Below, one piece after another: positions 1 to 9,694 of a stretch of DNA of 64,000 bases (positions within the stretch are counted from its first letter, which is position 1; every line of letters begins with the position of its first letter). The stretch covers positions 214,308-278,307 of the forward strand of contig WTFY01000002.1 in the NCBI GenBank assembly GCA_011523795.1. The letters run 5' to 3'. The translations under genes and the position numbers were made by a program. The DNA is from Gammaproteobacteria bacterium (lineage in GTDB: Bacteria; Pseudomonadota; Gammaproteobacteria; UBA4575). A model generated the notes under the pieces. The model was not told the DNA's origin. It searched no databases and was given only the letters and a program-made list of their open reading frames with translations.

Positions 1-257
1 AGGGGAAGGGCATTGCCGTGATCATCAGGAATGAGCTGCTGGCAGGCGGTGTCGGAGAACTTCCACCTACCGAGGTCTGGCCCGAGCTCTGGGTGGTGGA
101 AAAAGAAGACAGCCAGGTTGCGGAAAAAATTGTGCGTGATTTTATCGCTTCCACCAAAACCCGTACCCAAGACTGGGTTTGCTCAAGGTGCGGGGAGCGC
201 ATCGAAGGGCAGTTTGCTGCATGCTGGAACTGTGGATCAGGAAGGAACACCTCCTAG
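1..257 (+). CDS. DUF2007-type putative signal-transducing protein with C-terminal zinc ribbon (5' end outside the window)
   Basis: The reading frame is open from the first bases of the window and runs to the stop at 255-257, so the gene is cut at its 5' end; 84 residues are visible. The visible part begins GKGIAVIIRNELL and continues into GELPPTEVWPELWVV, the pattern of the small DUF2007 (signal-transducing-like) domain. It is followed by a zinc ribbon with two CxxC knuckles, CSRC and CWNC, in the last 30 residues. The biochemical role of this family is not established. A GTG at 18 could be mistaken for a start, but it lies inside the domain. No SD-like sequence sits before it. Confidence 0.75.
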   Translation, partial: GKGIAVIIRNELLAGGVGELPPTEVWPELWVVEKEDSQVAEKIVRDFIASTKTRTQDWVCSRCGERIEGQFAACWNCGSGRNTS

Positions 258-333
258 AGGACGCATTGGGATCCCCGATATCCTGCAGCAGGTCCTCAGC
301 CCTGTCTGAGCCGGGTATTCCGTCCCATCGGCG

Positions 334-1116
334 ATGAGCGGTTTTCGGCAGGTCTTTTACCGGTGCATGCTAGCATTGCTGGCCTGTGCATGGATGCCAC
401 CGGCCTTCGCATCCGGGTGGAGCGTTACCGAACTGCACGTACAGTATGGAAACCTGGATGTGCCGAAGTTTGAGGGGGGAGGTCATGCCTACCACCTGAT
501 TTACACGCTGCAGCGTGCCAACGGGTGGAAATACGGCGACAATTTTTTCTTCATCGATGTACTCGATTCCAGGAGCTCGGGGTTTCAGGATTTCGACCTG
601 TACGCAGAGTGGTACTCAAATCTGAGTCTTGGCAGGATCACGGGCAGGGAACTGACTGCCGGGGTCATTTCGGATTTCGGGTTCATTCTGGGCCTTAACT
701 GGGCCCGCGATGCAAAAGTCCGGAAATTCCTTCCGGGCATTCGGCTGGCTTTGGACATCAAGGGATTTTCATTCGCGAACCTGGATATCATGGCCTATAT
801 CGATGACAGCCGGGGAGTCTCTTCCGGAGGCGCGCCAAAAGAGCATGACGCCTTCATCGTAGATTTCAATTTCGCGCGGCCTTTCAGGGTCGGGGGCTCC
901 AGTTTCAGTATTGAAGGACACGTGGAGTACGTGGGGGAGCGCAAGAACGAGTTCGGTGACAGGGTCGCGGAATGGGTGCTGGCCCAACCGCAGTTCCGCT
1001 GGAATCCCAGCGACCGGCTTTCCCTGGGGATTGAATACCAGTACTGGATGAACAAGCTGGGTGACCGGGATACGGATGAGAACACCGTGCAGGCACTGCT
1101 TGTCTGGAAATTCTAG
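334..1116 (+). CDS. Tsx/OmpK-family outer-membrane channel protein
   Basis: A 260-residue protein with an N-terminal signal peptide (hydrophobic stretch about residues 9-25, likely cut after AFA near residue 26). The mature part is rich in alternating aromatic and polar residues, and it ends with a C-terminal phenylalanine (LLVWKF) typical of outer-membrane beta barrels. The pattern YGDNFFFIDVLDS and later IEYQYWMNKLGD resembles the nucleoside-specific channel-forming Tsx family. In that family the barrel lets nucleosides or other small solutes cross the outer membrane. Its substrate here is unknown. It stands alone between the zinc-ribbon gene and the convergent valS; no neighbouring nucleoside gene supports a substrate assignment. 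Confidence 0.75.
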   Translation: MSGFRQVFYRCMLALLACAWMPPAFASGWSVTELHVQYGNLDVPKFEGGGHAYHLIYTLQRANGWKYGDNFFFIDVLDSRSSGFQDFDLYAEWYSNLSLGRITGRELTAGVISDFGFILGLNWARDAKVRKFLPGIRLALDIKGFSFANLDIMAYIDDSRGVSSGGAPKEHDAFIVDFNFARPFRVGGSSFSIEGHVEYVGERKNEFGDRVAEWVLAQPQFRWNPSDRLSLGIEYQYWMNKLGDRDTDENTVQALLVWKF

Positions 1117-1263
1117 CCTGCAAGGCATGACCGGCAAGCCCCATCGGGCAGTGCGTGCTGCTCGCCGGGTGAACTGGTGTGCAGCATGCCGGGGTGGCAA
1201 GGTGCGGTACGCACGGAGGTTCAGGCAAGGGCACCTTCCCGCTTCCGGTTCCGGCTGAAATGT

Positions 1264-4026
1264 TCAGGCGTTCTGGATTTTCGTCAGCTGTTCTTCCAGC
1301 TGGTGCAGCGCGGCGTGCATGGAAGAAAGTCGGGTGACCTCCTGGTCGACGACCGCCTGGGGTGCCTTGGTCTTGAAATCGGGGTTGTCCAGCCTGGTCC
1401 GTGTTTTTTTCAGGTTCAGTTTCAGTTTGCTGATTTCCTTTTCCAGCCGCGCGCACTCCGCCGCCTTGTCCACCAAGCCCGCGAGCGGGATGAGAATCTT
1501 CATCCGGCCAGCCAGTGCGGTTGCCGATTCGGGCGCTGCATCATCTTCCATCCACTTGACATGCTCCAGTGTGGCCAGTTCATGGATGTAACGGGTGCTG
1601 CCTGCAAAGTATTCCCGGTCCTGCGAAGACCAGTTCTGAACCAGTACGGGCAATGGTTTGCCCGGGGAAATATTCATGTCGGAACGGATCTTTCGCACGG
1701 CGTTGATGAATGCCTTCGACCATTCCATTCTGAGCAGGCTGTTCTCGTCGACGAGGCCCGGGTCGCTTAGCGGGAAGGGCTGCAGGGAGATGCTGTCTTG
1801 CGTAATGTGCAGCCGTTTCGCGATGAGCTGCCAGATTTCCTCGGTAATGAAGGGGATGATGGGGTGCAGCAGCCGCAGGGACGTATCCATGACTTCCAGC
1901 AGGGCACGACGGGTATTCTGCTTGATGCCCGGGTCCGTGTCGTCCCCGAACAGCACCGGCTTGCAGAGCTCGATGTACCAGTCGCAAAGTTCGTGCCAGA
2001 CGTAGCCATAGAGTGCCTGCGCGCACAGGTCGAACCGGTAGTTTTTCAGATGCCTGTGCGTGTGTTCAATGATCTCCTGCTGCTTGCTCAGGATCCACTG
2101 GTCCGCTAGGGTAAGCCGGGCAGTTTCCAGATCCGGTGCGACCGGCTTGCCGTCTGTGATCATGAGCACAAAGCGGGCTGCATTCCACAGCTTGTTGCAG
2201 AAGTTGCGGTAACCCTCGATCCGGTTCAGGTCGAACTTTATGTCACGTCCGAACGTGGCCTGGGCGGCAAAGGAAAATCGCAGGGCATCCGTGCCGTAGG
2301 CCTTGATCCCTTCCGGGAATTCCTTGCGGGTGGCCTTTTCTATCCTGGGTGCCATATCCGGCTGCATGAGCCCGGAGGTGCGTTTGTGTATCAGCCTGTC
2401 GAGATCGATTCCGTCAATGATATCGATCGGGTCCAGGACATTTCCCTTGGATTTCGACATTTTCTGGCCGCTGGCGTCCCGCACCAGGCCATGTATGTAC
2501 ACCTTGCGGAAGGGGACATCGTCCATGAACTTGAGGCCCATCATGATCATGCGCGCAACCCAGAAAAAGATGATGTCGAACCCCGTAATCAGCACGGAGG
2601 TCGGGTAAAACGTTTCCAGCGCATCGGTCTGTTCGGGCCAGCCGAGGGTTGAAAAAGGCCACAGCGCAGAGGAAAACCATGTATCCAGCACATCCTCGTC
2701 CTGGACAAGCTCCACGTGGGGTCCCAGCCTGTATTTTTCCCGCGCCTCCGCTTCATCCCGGGCCACGAAAATGTTTCCATCCGGGTCATACCATGCAGGG
2801 ATGCGGTGTCCCCACCACAGCTGGCGGCTGATGCACCAGTCCTGGATATTGCGCATCCATTCGAAATAGGTCCGGGACCAGTTTTCCGGGACAAACTGCA
2901 CATCGCCGCGTTCAACAGCCTCGATCGCAGGCTCTGCAAGGGGCTGGATCTTCACGTACCATTGACGGGTAAGGTAAGGTTCCACTATGGCTCCCGAACG
3001 GTCGCCGCGCGGCACGACCAGCCTGTGTTTCCGGGTCGATTCGAGCAGTCCCTGGGCCTGCAGGTCGTCGACGACCTGCCTGCGCGCCTGGAAGCGGTCC
3101 AGCCCCCGGTAGGCAGCCGGGGCCTTGTCATTGATGCTTGCGTCACGGGTGAAGATGTTGATCTGTTCCAGGCCGTGCCGAAGGCCGACTTCATGGTCAT
3201 TGAAATCGTGTGCGGGGGTGATTTTCACGCACCCGGAGCCGAACTCTGGATCGACGTATTCATCCGCGATTACCGGAATTTCCCGGCCTGTCAAGGGCAA
3301 GCTTACCGATTTTCCAACAATGTCCCTGTAGCGTTCATCTTGTGGGTGAACGGCCACGGCAGCATCTCCCAGCAGGGTTTCCGGCCGCGTAGTCGCGACG
3401 ACCACATGGCCCGAGTCCCATGTGTGGGGATAACGGATATGCCACATGAAACCGTCCTCCTCTTCGGAGACGACTTCCAGGTCGGAAACGGCAGTGTGCA
3501 GTTCCGGGTCCCAGTTAACCAGGCGTTTCCCGCGGTAGATCAGGCCTTCGTCGTACAGGCTCACGAACACCCGCTTCACGGCTTCGGACAGGCTTTCGTC
3601 CATGGTAAACCGCTCGCGCGTCCAGTCGACAGAGGAGCCGATACGTTCCAGCTGGCGGCAGATGTTTTCCCCCGAATGCTCTTTCCACTCCCAGACCTTC
3701 CTTATGAATTTCTCCCTGCCCAGTTCATGGCGGGTTTTCCCCTGCGCCAGGAGCTGCCGTTCCACCACCATCTGGGTTGCGATCCCGGCATGGTCGGTAC
3801 CCGGCTGCCAGAGCGTATTGAAACCTGCCATGCGGTGGTAGCGGGTCAGGCAATCCATCAGGGTATTGTTGAATGCATGTCCCATGTGCAGGGTGCCGGT
3901 GACGTTGGGCGGAGGGATCATGATGCAGTACGGGTCTCCTGTACCGCCCGGCGCGAAATAGTTTCCGGCTTTCCAGTGCTGGTACCACTTTCGTTCAATG
4001 CTGGCAGGCTGGTAGGTTTTTTCCAT
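1264..4026 (-). CDS. valS: Valine-tRNA ligase
   Basis: A 920-residue class I aminoacyl-tRNA synthetase that charges tRNA-Val in the cytoplasm. The HIGH-type signature is [14 protein letters not shown] near residue 40 and the KMSKS loop is [13 protein letters not shown] near residue 525. Between them lies the CP1 editing domain, with the [10 protein letters not shown] motif that clears mischarged threonine. The C-terminus has the anticodon-binding domain and a charged coiled coil (about residues 850-920) characteristic of ValRS. Length and motifs are normal. It begins with ATG at 4026, 168 bp downstream of pepA on the same strand. In many gammaproteobacteria holC lies in this gap; it is absent here. 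Confidence 0.97.
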   Translation of the reverse strand: MEKTYQPASIERKWYQHWKAGNYFAPGGTGDPYCIMIPPPNVTGTLHMGHAFNNTLMDCLTRYHRMAGFNTLWQPGTDHAGIATQMVVERQLLAQGKTRHELGREKFIRKVWEWKEHSGENICRQLERIGSSVDWTRERFTMDESLSEAVKRVFVSLYDEGLIYRGKRLVNWDPELHTAVSDLEVVSEEEDGFMWHIRYPHTWDSGHVVVATTRPETLLGDAAVAVHPQDERYRDIVGKSVSLPLTGREIPVIADEYVDPEFGSGCVKITPAHDFNDHEVGLRHGLEQINIFTRDASINDKAPAAYRGLDRFQARRQVVDDLQAQGLLESTRKHRLVVPRGDRSGAIVEPYLTRQWYVKIQPLAEPAIEAVERGDVQFVPENWSRTYFEWMRNIQDWCISRQLWWGHRIPAWYDPDGNIFVARDEAEAREKYRLGPHVELVQDEDVLDTWFSSALWPFSTLGWPEQTDALETFYPTSVLITGFDIIFFWVARMIMMGLKFMDDVPFRKVYIHGLVRDASGQKMSKSKGNVLDPIDIIDGIDLDRLIHKRTSGLMQPDMAPRIEKATRKEFPEGIKAYGTDALRFSFAAQATFGRDIKFDLNRIEGYRNFCNKLWNAARFVLMITDGKPVAPDLETARLTLADQWILSKQQEIIEHTHRHLKNYRFDLCAQALYGYVWHELCDWYIELCKPVLFGDDTDPGIKQNTRRALLEVMDTSLRLLHPIIPFITEEIWQLIAKRLHITQDSISLQPFPLSDPGLVDENSLLRMEWSKAFINAVRKIRSDMNISPGKPLPVLVQNWSSQDREYFAGSTRYIHELATLEHVKWMEDDAAPESATALAGRMKILIPLAGLVDKAAECARLEKEISKLKLNLKKTRTRLDNPDFKTKAPQAVVDQEVTRLSSMHAALHQLEEQLTKIQNA

Positions 4027-4194
4027 GAAAGCGTGCAGGTTTCGAGTGATGTGAGGGGGTGTTATGGGCGCGTATGATGCAGTGATCCGGCAGATTCATG
4101 CAAGTCCTTGACCGCTGTGCCGGTCCGGCCTGGATGATCCGGCATGGGGCTTCAGCACGGATGCCGGGTCCTGGCCGGTGCGACCGGCCGGACC
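4027..4194. other. pepA-valS intergenic gap without holC
   Basis: This 168-bp gap between two same-strand genes contains no reading frame resembling the DNA polymerase III chi subunit, which commonly sits between pepA and valS in gammaproteobacteria. I see no tRNA, strong promoter or terminator in it. Confidence 0.5.
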
Positions 4195-5700
4195 TCAGTG
4201 CCTGCGCCGGGTGGCCTGTTGCAGCAAAAACTCTGTCAGCAGGGGGACCGGCCGGCCGGTTGCACCCTTCCTCTTGCCCTGGCTGTGCCAGGCTACCCCG
4301 GCAATGTCCAGGTGCGCCCAGCGGAAGGCTTCGGTGAACCGGGAAAGGAAACATGCGGCAGTGATTGTGCCGGCCCAGCGCCCCCCGATATTGGCCATGT
4401 CGGCAAAATTGCTGTCAAGCTGGGACTGGTAATCGTCCCAAAGCGGCAGTCTCCATGCACGGTCCCCGCTGTGTTCCCCGGCCTCGAGCAGGCTGCTGAC
4501 CAAGGGCTCGTCATTGCTCATCAGTCCCGCCGGAACATGGCCCAGTGCCACCACGCAAGCCCCGGTCAGAGTGGCGATGTCAATCACCAGCTCGGGCTTG
4601 AACCTTTTGGCGTAAGTCAGCGCATCGCAGAGCACCAGGCGGCCTTCCGCATCGGTGTTCAGGATCTCCACAGTCTGCCCGGACATCGTATTGACGACGT
4701 CCCCGGGGCGTGAGGCCTTGCCACCCGGCATGTTTTCCGCGCAGGCCAGGATGCCGACAACATTCATGGGCAAATCCAGCATGCAGCATGCCTTGATGGT
4801 TCCCAGCACGCTGCCGGCCCCGCACATGTCGAACTTCATTTCATCCATGGCACTGCCTGGCTTCAATGAAATTCCGCCTGTATCGAAGGTGATGCCCTTG
4901 CCTATCAGCACGACCGGTCGTTGACCAGGCCTGGCACCACGGTATTCCATGCAGACCAGCTTCGCGGGTTGTGCGCTTCCGTGCGTGACGGAAAGAAAGG
5001 CTCCCATGCCCAGTTTTTTCATTTGGACCTCACCCAGGACCGTGACCCGGAGATTCGGATGATCCCTTTTCAGGCTCCTGGCCTGCCTGGCCAGGTAGGA
5101 AGGGGTACAGATGTTTCCCGGAAGGTTGCCCAGGTCTTTCGTCAGTTTCATCCCGCCCGCGATGGCTTCACCTGAAGCGATGCCCTGCCGGATCCGGCGG
5201 GTTTCAGTCGCCCGGCTGGCCAGGAATTTCATTGTTTTCGGGGAAGCCTTGCCCGAGGAGGCCCCGGATTTGGTCCGGGTATAGGTGTAGAGGGTATCCT
5301 GCGTGGCCACGATGCTTGCCTGTACCCGGCTTTTGGTGTCTGCATTGGGCACAGGCATTTCGACCAGGCCGTTGATCACGCTGCTGGCGCCGCGCGCTTT
5401 CGCTTCGGACACGGCTGCTGACAGGGCTCGCTGAAGGGTATGGATCGTGAATCGGTCCTGTTTTCCACAGCCGGCCACGATGATGCATGCATGCCGGGTG
5501 CGGCTTGAATCCTGGAGGGTCGTGACCTGTCCGGGTGTGGTACGAAGGGTGCCCCGGCCGAAGGAATCTGACAGCAGGTCCTGATAGAGTGTATCCAGCT
5601 TTTTTCCGGCAGGACTGAATTCTCCGGACTCGAACATTCCCACGATGACGCAGTCCGCGGTTTCTTTTTCGATCGGTGCGGTTTTGGCGATGAATTTCAT
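4195..5700 (-). CDS. pepA: Leucyl aminopeptidase (M17), PepA
   Basis: A 501-residue M17 aminopeptidase, close to the usual 503 residues. The two-metal catalytic site is complete: GKGITFDTGG (Lys and Asp), SLKPG (Lys), KFDMCGAG (Asp) and NTDAEGRL (Asp, Glu, Arg). The N-terminal macro-like domain covers about residues 1-170. The family removes N-terminal amino acids from peptides. In E. coli the same protein also binds DNA, acting as an accessory factor in XerCD recombination and as a regulator of carAB; that second role is known for the family and is not shown here. A good ribosome site (AGGAG) lies just before the ATG at 5700. It is divergent from lptF. Confidence 0.95.
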   Translation of the reverse strand: MKFIAKTAPIEKETADCVIVGMFESGEFSPAGKKLDTLYQDLLSDSFGRGTLRTTPGQVTTLQDSSRTRHACIIVAGCGKQDRFTIHTLQRALSAAVSEAKARGASSVINGLVEMPVPNADTKSRVQASIVATQDTLYTYTRTKSGASSGKASPKTMKFLASRATETRRIRQGIASGEAIAGGMKLTKDLGNLPGNICTPSYLARQARSLKRDHPNLRVTVLGEVQMKKLGMGAFLSVTHGSAQPAKLVCMEYRGARPGQRPVVLIGKGITFDTGGISLKPGSAMDEMKFDMCGAGSVLGTIKACCMLDLPMNVVGILACAENMPGGKASRPGDVVNTMSGQTVEILNTDAEGRLVLCDALTYAKRFKPELVIDIATLTGACVVALGHVPAGLMSNDEPLVSSLLEAGEHSGDRAWRLPLWDDYQSQLDSNFADMANIGGRWAGTITAACFLSRFTEAFRWAHLDIAGVAWHSQGKRKGATGRPVPLLTEFLLQQATRRRH

Positions 5701-5796
5701 GGATCTCCTCTATACTTGGGTACTGGTATTTCCATTATTGCTAAAATCATGCTGTTTGTAACCTGCTGGCCGGAGTTCCTGGAATCCGGGTAAACG

Positions 5797-6864
5797 ATGC
5801 TTTCGATACTCAACCGTTATTTCTCGCGTGAGCTGGCCCTGAACTTTTTGGCCGTGAGTGCGGTCTTGCTTGCGGTCATTGTCAGCAAGTCGTTCGGCAC
5901 CCTGCTTACAAAAGTGATGGATGGCAAGCTTCCCGCAGACGTGGTGCTGTCGATGCTGGGCCTGGGAATCCTGGATTCTTCGGTGCTGCTTGCCCCTTTT
6001 GCACTGCTGGTAACCGTCCTGCTCGTCCTGGGCCGTTTCTATCGGGACAGCGAGATATATGCCATGGGTTCGGGCGGTATGGGGTTTTTCAGGATGCTGG
6101 GCCATGCGTCCCTGTTCGTACTGCCGGTCATTGCCGTATTGAGCTATGCCTCACTGCACTCGGTTCCCGAAATTGCGTGGCAGATGGAGAAAGTCAAGCT
6201 CCAGGCAAAGGAGCGGACCAGCCTGCTCGGTCTGGTACCGGGCCGGTTCGTGGAGGCAAGGCGTGGCGACTGGGTGGTATTCGTGGAAGATACGGACCGG
6301 GAATCGGCCAGTGCCAGGAATATTTTCATCTATGACCGGCGCAAGGAAGGCGCTGTGGTCGAGACCGCCCGTTCGGTACACCAGGCTGGTCTGGCCGAGC
6401 TGGGCGGCGAGTCCCTGGTTCTGAATGAGGGCAGGCGCTATGAAGGGTTCGAAGGACAGGAAGAGTTCAGGGTCATCACGTTCGAGCAGCATGCGGTACG
6501 CATCCCTGAGCTGGGTATCTCGGCAAACCGGCTTGAGCCCGAGTTCATGTCCATCATGGAACTGGTTCGTTCCGGCAGGACGGAGGATCATGCGGAGTTG
6601 CAGTGGCGCCTGTCCATACCGCTGGCAGCAGCTCTGCTGGTGGTGCTTGCATTCCCGCTGAGTGTTGTCAAGCCGCGTCAGGGGAGGTTTGCCAAGCTTG
6701 GCCTGGCGATTGTGATTTATCTCATCTATTCGAATTTGCTGATTCTGGCCGAAATATGGGTGGCGGACGGCAAGCTGCCCGTCTTCCCCGGCATGCTTGC
6801 GGTTCACGCACTCATGGCCGTACTCATTGCAGGCTTCTTGCTGAAGCAAAGGATGACGGCGTAA
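5797..6864 (+). CDS. lptF: LPS export ABC transporter permease LptF
   Basis: A 355-residue YjgP/YjgQ-family permease. There are three N-terminal membrane segments (about residues 12-35, 55-78 and 95-118), a periplasmic beta-jellyroll-like region (about 130-260) and three C-terminal segments (about 270-350). LptF pairs with LptG and the LptB ATPase to extract lipopolysaccharide from the inner membrane and pass it to LptC/LptA. The gene is immediately followed by lptG (3 bp gap), so the two form an operon, and it diverges from pepA as in many gammaproteobacteria. The ATG at 5797 has no strong SD. The length is normal. Confidence 0.95.
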   Translation: MLSILNRYFSRELALNFLAVSAVLLAVIVSKSFGTLLTKVMDGKLPADVVLSMLGLGILDSSVLLAPFALLVTVLLVLGRFYRDSEIYAMGSGGMGFFRMLGHASLFVLPVIAVLSYASLHSVPEIAWQMEKVKLQAKERTSLLGLVPGRFVEARRGDWVVFVEDTDRESASARNIFIYDRRKEGAVVETARSVHQAGLAELGGESLVLNEGRRYEGFEGQEEFRVITFEQHAVRIPELGISANRLEPEFMSIMELVRSGRTEDHAELQWRLSIPLAAALLVVLAFPLSVVKPRQGRFAKLGLAIVIYLIYSNLLILAEIWVADGKLPVFPGMLAVHALMAVLIAGFLLKQRMTA

Positions 6865-6867
6865 ACC

Positions 6868-7947
6868 ATGGACTTGATCAGGTCGTACGACTGGTACCTG
6901 GCGAGAAATATGCTGGCCGGGACCCTGCTTGCCTTTGTGGCACTGTTTTCAATCGATTCGGTGATCGACCTGATCAATGACCTGGAACTGCTCGACAAGC
7001 GCGGTTTTACGGTGCAGCATGTCGTACTGAAGCTGTTCCTGGGCATGCCTCAGCGTCTGTACGACCTGATGCCTACTTCCCTGCTGCTGGGCACCCTGAT
7101 CGGGCTCGGCAACCTGGCCGCACGAGGGGAGCTGGAGGCCATGCGCTCTGTGGGCATCAGCAGGATGCGCATCCTCTGGTCCGTGCTGGCTGTCGGCACG
7201 GTGCTGGTAGTCATCAGCATGGGGGTGGGAGAGACCGTCGCGCCCACTACGGAGGGATACTTGCGCAGTCTTCACAAGAGCAGCGACATGCACAAGATCT
7301 CGATCCGGTCCCGTCACGGGCAGTGGGTGCGTGACGGGAACCGCTTCATCAATATCAAGCAGATGTTTACCGACCGGCGGATGGCAGATATCTGGGTTTA
7401 CGAAATGGATGCGGACTACGCCCTCAGGCGGGTCAGCTTTGCCAGGGATGCAGTGTATGAAGACGGGGTCTGGAAACTGTCCCAGGTCCGCCACGACAGG
7501 ATTTTGCAGGACGGCGTGGAGACTTCCGAGATGGATGAGGAAACCTGGCAGCGCCTGGTTAGCCCCGAACTGTTCAAGGTCGTTAGCGTAAAGCCCGAGC
7601 ATATGGCGGCCGGATCGCTGAAGACCTATATCGAGTACCTGGACGCGAACGGGCTGGATTCAAGGCGGTATCAGCTGGCCTATTTCAACCGTTTCGCCGT
7701 ACCCCTGTCCGGACTCGCCATGCTGCTGCTCGCGGTGCCGTTCGTGTTTCTTCCGTTGCGCACCGGGGGACTTGGTCAGCGTCTGGTGCTAGGGATCGGC
7801 ATTGCCGTGGTCTTCGACCTGCTGAGCCGGGTGCTGGGAAATGGCAGTGTAGTGTACGGCATGCCGCCGCTGGTCGGCGCATTCTCTCCCGTCCTGCTTG
7901 TGTCCGTCGTTGCGACGGTCGTGTACCGGAAACTTGCCTGGATCTAG
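6868..7947 (+). CDS. lptG: LPS export ABC transporter permease LptG
   Basis: A 359-residue partner of LptF with the same topology. Membrane segments lie near residues 15-35, 60-80 and 97-120, then a periplasmic domain, then three C-terminal segments (about 270-355). The conserved stretch ELEAMRSVGISRMRI is the cytoplasmic coupling region that contacts the LptB ATPase. It starts 3 bp after lptF, so it is almost certainly co-transcribed. Its TAG stop lies in a CTAG palindrome (7944-7947) that also supplies the TAG stop of the convergent RDD gene. Confidence 0.95.
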   Translation: MDLIRSYDWYLARNMLAGTLLAFVALFSIDSVIDLINDLELLDKRGFTVQHVVLKLFLGMPQRLYDLMPTSLLLGTLIGLGNLAARGELEAMRSVGISRMRILWSVLAVGTVLVVISMGVGETVAPTTEGYLRSLHKSSDMHKISIRSRHGQWVRDGNRFINIKQMFTDRRMADIWVYEMDADYALRRVSFARDAVYEDGVWKLSQVRHDRILQDGVETSEMDEETWQRLVSPELFKVVSVKPEHMAAGSLKTYIEYLDANGLDSRRYQLAYFNRFAVPLSGLAMLLLAVPFVFLPLRTGGLGQRLVLGIGIAVVFDLLSRVLGNGSVVYGMPPLVGAFSPVLLVSVVATVVYRKLAWI

Positions 7948-8372
7948 GTGCGGGTCAAACGAGTCCCGGATGCCCGGTCGTGCCAGGTGCGGTTTTCCGG
8001 ATCAAACACTGCCCAGATATAGCCCAGGCCACACGGGACCCAGGAGACTACGGCAACCACGAAACGCACGAAGGCGGATTTCCAGCTGATTCCGGAGCCA
8101 TCCAGGCAGGTCACCCTGAATTTCCATGCTTTCATGCCGAGCGTTTGTCCGCCGTGGGTCCAGGACCATGCAAAGAACAGGAAAGAAAGCGTGAACAGGT
8201 AGCCCTGGTAGGCGATAAACAGGTGATGCTCGGGGTGAAGCTTGAGTGGGATGACCACGACAAAGGATGCGAAAAACAGGAGTGTGGCCAGCAGCAGGGC
8301 GTCATACAGTATCGCGGCAAGACGACGCGGCAAGGAAACGCTGCGGTTGCTGGATGGATGGCCCCTGTTCAT
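7944..8372 (-). CDS. RDD-family membrane protein
   Basis: A 142-residue membrane protein. The RRLAAILYDALLL start is the Arg-Asp signature of RDD proteins, and there are about four hydrophobic segments (residues 18-40, 52-70, 76-90 and 103-125). RDD proteins occur beside lptFG in many gammaproteobacteria. Their function is unclear, with some members linked to Na+/H+ exchange; no function should be assumed. It converges on lptG with a 4-bp overlap (CTAG). Upstream of the ATG at 8372 there is a TATACT hexamer on the minus strand (8383-8388) only 10 bases away. An inverted repeat (8375-8403) flanks that hexamer. Confidence 0.8.
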   Translation of the reverse strand: MNRGHPSSNRSVSLPRRLAAILYDALLLATLLFFASFVVVIPLKLHPEHHLFIAYQGYLFTLSFLFFAWSWTHGGQTLGMKAWKFRVTCLDGSGISWKSAFVRFVVAVVSWVPCGLGYIWAVFDPENRTWHDRASGTRLTRT

Positions 8373-8684
8373 ATACGGACAGAGTATAGGGCAGCGTGTC
8401 CGTCCAGCGTGAGGTTTTCAAGGAAATCCGGGGCATTGCATCTCCGGCATCATTGATTTTGCCCGGCCAAATTCATACACTGCTCGGGATGCTTCGGATC
8501 AGGATTTAAAAATCAAAACTACGGGAATACTGCTGCTCATGACGTCTGAAACCGGGTAACACCGAGTTCTGCAAATGATTTCGCGCCATTTTACTGTCGT
8601 TGATATTCCTGCGTTACCCTCTCCTGTCTCGCGCCATCCGGCCTCTCACAGTTCGCTTCCATTCAGACAAGCAGGCCTTGAACC
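8373..8684. other. 312-bp divergent intergenic region between the RDD gene and xerD
   Basis: No gene is visible. It holds a minus-strand TATACT hexamer (8383-8388) near the RDD start, an inverted repeat with 7-bp arms ACGGACA and TGTCCGT (8375-8381 and 8397-8403), and a plus-strand promoter candidate at 8453-8481. The remaining 200 bp before xerD show nothing recognisable. Confidence 0.5.
8453..8481 (+). promoter_or_regulatory. Candidate sigma-70 promoter for xerD
   Basis: TTGATT at 8453-8458 and TACACT at 8476-8481 are separated by 17 bp, and both are close to consensus. The predicted start lies about 200 bp before the GTG of xerD, giving a long leader. This is inferred from sequence only. 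Confidence 0.4.
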
Positions 8685-9602
8685 GTGAAGGACTCGGCAG
8701 CCGTGCTGGCATCAGACGAGTCTGTCATCGAGGCGTTTCTGGACAGCATGTGGGTGGAGCACGGGCTGAGCGAAAACACCCTCGCTGCCTATCGCAATGA
8801 CCTGCTCGGGCTGTCACGCTGGCTGTCCCACACCGCCACGTGCCTGGCCGATGCGCATCAGGACCACGTGCTGGACTATCTGTCCTATCGTGTGCAGCAT
8901 GGCAGCAAGCCACGGACTTCGGCAAGACTGCTGTCCAGCATTCGCCGTTTCTATCGATACCTGCTGAGGCAGGGAGTCGTGCAGAAAGACCCGTCTGAAA
9001 GGATTGAATTCCCCAAGCTGGGCCGTCCGCTTCCGGAAACCCTGACAGAGGAGGAAGTGGAAAAGCTGCTGGATGCGCCCGATGTGCGAAAGCCCCACGG
9101 GATACGGGACCGGGCGATGCTGGAAGTTCTTTATGCATGCGGGCTTCGCGTCAGCGAACTGGTAGCGTTGACCTTGTACCAGGTCAACCTGAACCAGGGG
9201 GTCATCCGTGTTATGGGAAAGGGCAGCAAGGAACGTCTGGTACCGTATGGCGAACAGGCCTCAGAGTGGATTTCGGAATTCATCCGCCATGCCAGGCAGG
9301 ATTTGCTCAAGCCCGGACAGCAGTGTAATGCCCTGTTCGTGACAAACCGGGGAGCCGCCATGACGAGGCAGGCATTCTGGTACCTGGTGAGAAAGCATGC
9401 GTTACGGGTAGGAATCGACAAGCACCTTTCCCCGCACACCCTGCGGCATGCCTTTGCCACACATCTTCTGAATCATGGCGCGGATTTGCGTGTCGTGCAG
9501 ATGCTGCTCGGGCACAGTGACCTATCAACCACCCAGATCTATACTCACGTAGCACAGGTGCGGCTCCAGGAGCTGCACCGCAGACACCATCCCCGAGGGT
9601 AA
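8685..9602 (+). CDS. xerD: Site-specific tyrosine recombinase XerD
   Basis: A 305-residue tyrosine recombinase that with XerC resolves chromosome dimers at dif. The catalytic residues are Arg155 (ACGLRVSEL), Lys179 (MGKGSKERL), His251 and Arg254 (HTLRHAFATH), His277 (LLGHSDLSTT) and nucleophile Tyr286 (TTQIYTHV). The N-terminal SAM-like core-binding domain covers about residues 12-100. The start is GTG at 8685. The gene is followed by dsbC, as in many gammaproteobacteria, which argues for XerD over XerC. No dif-like 28-mer was recognised in this window. pepA, which encodes an Xer accessory factor in E. coli, lies 3 kb away. Confidence 0.92.
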   Translation: MKDSAAVLASDESVIEAFLDSMWVEHGLSENTLAAYRNDLLGLSRWLSHTATCLADAHQDHVLDYLSYRVQHGSKPRTSARLLSSIRRFYRYLLRQGVVQKDPSERIEFPKLGRPLPETLTEEEVEKLLDAPDVRKPHGIRDRAMLEVLYACGLRVSELVALTLYQVNLNQGVIRVMGKGSKERLVPYGEQASEWISEFIRHARQDLLKPGQQCNALFVTNRGAAMTRQAFWYLVRKHALRVGIDKHLSPHTLRHAFATHLLNHGADLRVVQMLLGHSDLSTTQIYTHVAQVRLQELHRRHHPRG

Positions 9603-9694
9603 TGCAGCCCGCTTGCCTCGAAATTTATTTTCCCGGGTGCGGTCATACGTATAGTACCATTCCGGGCTTCGGGAAAAATTAACAAGGAGTCAAC

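Noticed and set aside
2716..4077. A 453-codon open frame on the plus strand opposite valS
   Set aside because: It is a long antisense shadow in GC-rich DNA. valS on the other strand has all synthetase motifs, and the antisense product resembles nothing.
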